A model generated the notes under the pieces. That model saw only the letters and a list, made by a program, of their open reading frames with translations, ran no database searches and had not been told where the DNA came from. The position numbers and the translations under genes were made by a program. Positions 63,178-64,000 of a stretch of 64,000 nt of DNA are shown piece by piece. Position 1 is the first letter of the stretch. Each line of letters starts with the position of its first letter. Source of the DNA: JAJEBT01 sp965214975 (lineage in GTDB: Bacteria; Pseudomonadota; Alphaproteobacteria; MPNO01; UBA830); NCBI GenBank assembly GCA_965214975.1, contig OZ244055.1, positions 124,001 to 188,000 of the forward strand, given 5' to 3'.

Positions 63178-64000
63178 ATGGCGACAACGACCAACGAATT
63201 CAGCCCGGACTATGCGGTTCCGCCCGGATGGATCCTCGGAGAGCGCCTTGAGGCGGAGGGGATTGCGCAGGCCGAATTCGCGCGTCGGTGCGGTCGCTCT
63301 CCCAAGCTGATCAGCGAGATCGTCTCGGGCAAGGCGCCTCTGGAGCCGGGGACCGCGCTGCAGTTCGAGAGGGTGCTTGGCATCGATGCCGGCATCTGGC
63401 TCGGGATCGAAGCCGAATACCGGCTTCACCAGGCCCGGGAGGCCGAGGCCCGGAAAGCCGCCGTTTCGGCGGAGTGGGTCGAGGCCTTCCCTGTTGGAGA
63501 ACTGGTGAAGCGAGGCTGCTTCGAGAACCCGGAATCAGACATCGAAGCCATGTCGAAGTTGCTTGCGTTCTTTCGCGTGGGCTCGGTTGAGGCTTGGATC
63601 GCTCGTTACGGTCGTGCCAACGCGGCCTACCGCCATTCCGCGAAATTCGAGAGCGGCGAGGCCGCACTGGCCACCTGGCTCCGGCTCGGCGAGATCGAGG
63701 CCGAACGCCGGAAGTGCGCGGAATACAACGAGAGTCGATTCAGGCACGCGGTTCGAACCATCCGGGGTCTGACGCGCGAGCCGATCGTCGAGGCTTTGCG
63801 GCAGACCGAAGGGTTGTGCAGCGAAGCCGGGGTCGCGCTGGCGCTGGTGCAGCCGTTGCCGGGGACGGCGCTCAGCGGCGCGGCCTGGTGGCTGTCGCCC
63901 AGGAAGGCCGTCATTCAACTGACCGACCGACACAAGTTCGATGACCGTCTCTGGTTCACCTTCTTCCACGAGGCGGCGCACATCCTCCTTCACAGCAAGA
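63178..64000 (+). CDS. HTH plus ImmA/IrrE metallopeptidase, 3' cut by window edge
   Basis: The frame is open from ATG 63178 (gaggtgag just upstream) to the window end, so 274 residues are visible. An XRE/HigA-like helix-turn-helix lies at about 17-65 (LGERLEAEGIAQAEFARRCG, SPKLISEIVSGKAPLEPGTA). A helical linker follows, then an ImmA/IrrE peptidase domain with zinc motif HEAAH in FTFFHEAAHILLHSK at the very end. Single-chain HTH-ImmA proteins are regulators that cleave repressors or act as antitoxin-like factors. Unlike the copy at 20335-21560, this one is uninterrupted. Confidence 0.88.
   Translation, partial: MATTTNEFSPDYAVPPGWILGERLEAEGIAQAEFARRCGRSPKLISEIVSGKAPLEPGTALQFERVLGIDAGIWLGIEAEYRLHQAREAEARKAAVSAEWVEAFPVGELVKRGCFENPESDIEAMSKLLAFFRVGSVEAWIARYGRANAAYRHSAKFESGEAALATWLRLGEIEAERRKCAEYNESRFRHAVRTIRGLTREPIVEALRQTEGLCSEAGVALALVQPLPGTALSGAAWWLSPRKAVIQLTDRHKFDDRLWFTFFHEAAHILLHSK

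Overview
The window is a GC-rich stretch of a bacterial chromosome that reads as an alphaproteobacterium, probably Rhodospirillales-like. The support is the alphaproteobacterial-type porin, the very high third-position GC, the XDH-family molybdenum hydroxylase operon, a liv-type ABC transporter beside an SDR, and a malate synthase G operon. The exact lineage is not settled by sequence reading alone. Housekeeping and metabolic blocks alternate with accessory blocks full of mobile-element scraps, toxin-antitoxin debris and defence-type genes.

Layout. 1-1808: two tandem tyrosine integrases, the first cut by the window edge. 2107-7728: porin with terminator, guaB-guaA (IMP to GMP, minus strand, 4-base overlap), rlmE and tRNA-Gln(CTG). 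7875-29337: accessory region. It holds an operon of a zinc-ribbon/nuclease-like/RecQ-type helicase fusion plus a tail-anchored coiled-coil protein, a frameshifted AbiEi antitoxin followed by an ISAs1 scrap, an IS630 element inserted exactly in a stop codon, IS1182, IS5, group II intron and NYN remnants, a frameshifted HTH-ImmA/IrrE protein, a DUF4143 ATPase with a striking leader repeat array, an ImmA-like protein lacking the peptidase motif, and an AAA ATPase/PIN-like nuclease gene pair.

29708-41490: VOC protein, then a long plus-strand run. A Tat-type molybdenum hydroxylase (2Fe-2S, Mo and FAD subunits, the last with four cysteines that may bind an extra FeS cluster) is followed by a 47-residue membrane protein and a b-type cytochrome. 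After these come a TIGR02466-type oxygenase, a DUF3179 protein, a cytoplasmic DMSO-reductase-family enzyme, a VWA protein and a membrane J-domain protein. 41741-42892: remnants of two small modules (DUF5678-like plus retropepsin-like; AbrB-type antitoxin plus eroded PIN toxin). 43083-50304: one minus-strand operon starting at malate synthase G, through an oxalyl-CoA-synthetase-like ligase, ketopantoate-reductase-like protein, alpha/beta hydrolase, MBL hydrolase and two FlK-like thioesterases, mostly overlapping.

50533-57000: debris of defence-type genes. C-terminal pieces resembling DUF1156 and DUF499 proteins flank a DUF433/DUF5615 pair; then come a frameshifted thiolase, small hypothetical genes, an eroded TrlF-like ATPase tail and an AlbA_2 (Schlafen-like) protein. 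57702-63035: complete branched-chain/amide-type ABC transporter (SBP, two permeases, two ATPases) and an SDR dehydrogenase. 63178-end: HTH plus ImmA/IrrE peptidase cut by the window edge.

A recurring theme is toxin loss: in several addiction or defence modules the antitoxin or companion is readable while the toxin or nuclease is eroded, frameshifted or replaced. The most interesting intact candidates for new biology are the RecQ-fusion/membrane-protein operon (7875-12259) and the ATPase/PIN-like pair (26330-28165). Family names were assigned by motif and recalled family resemblance, not by database search.
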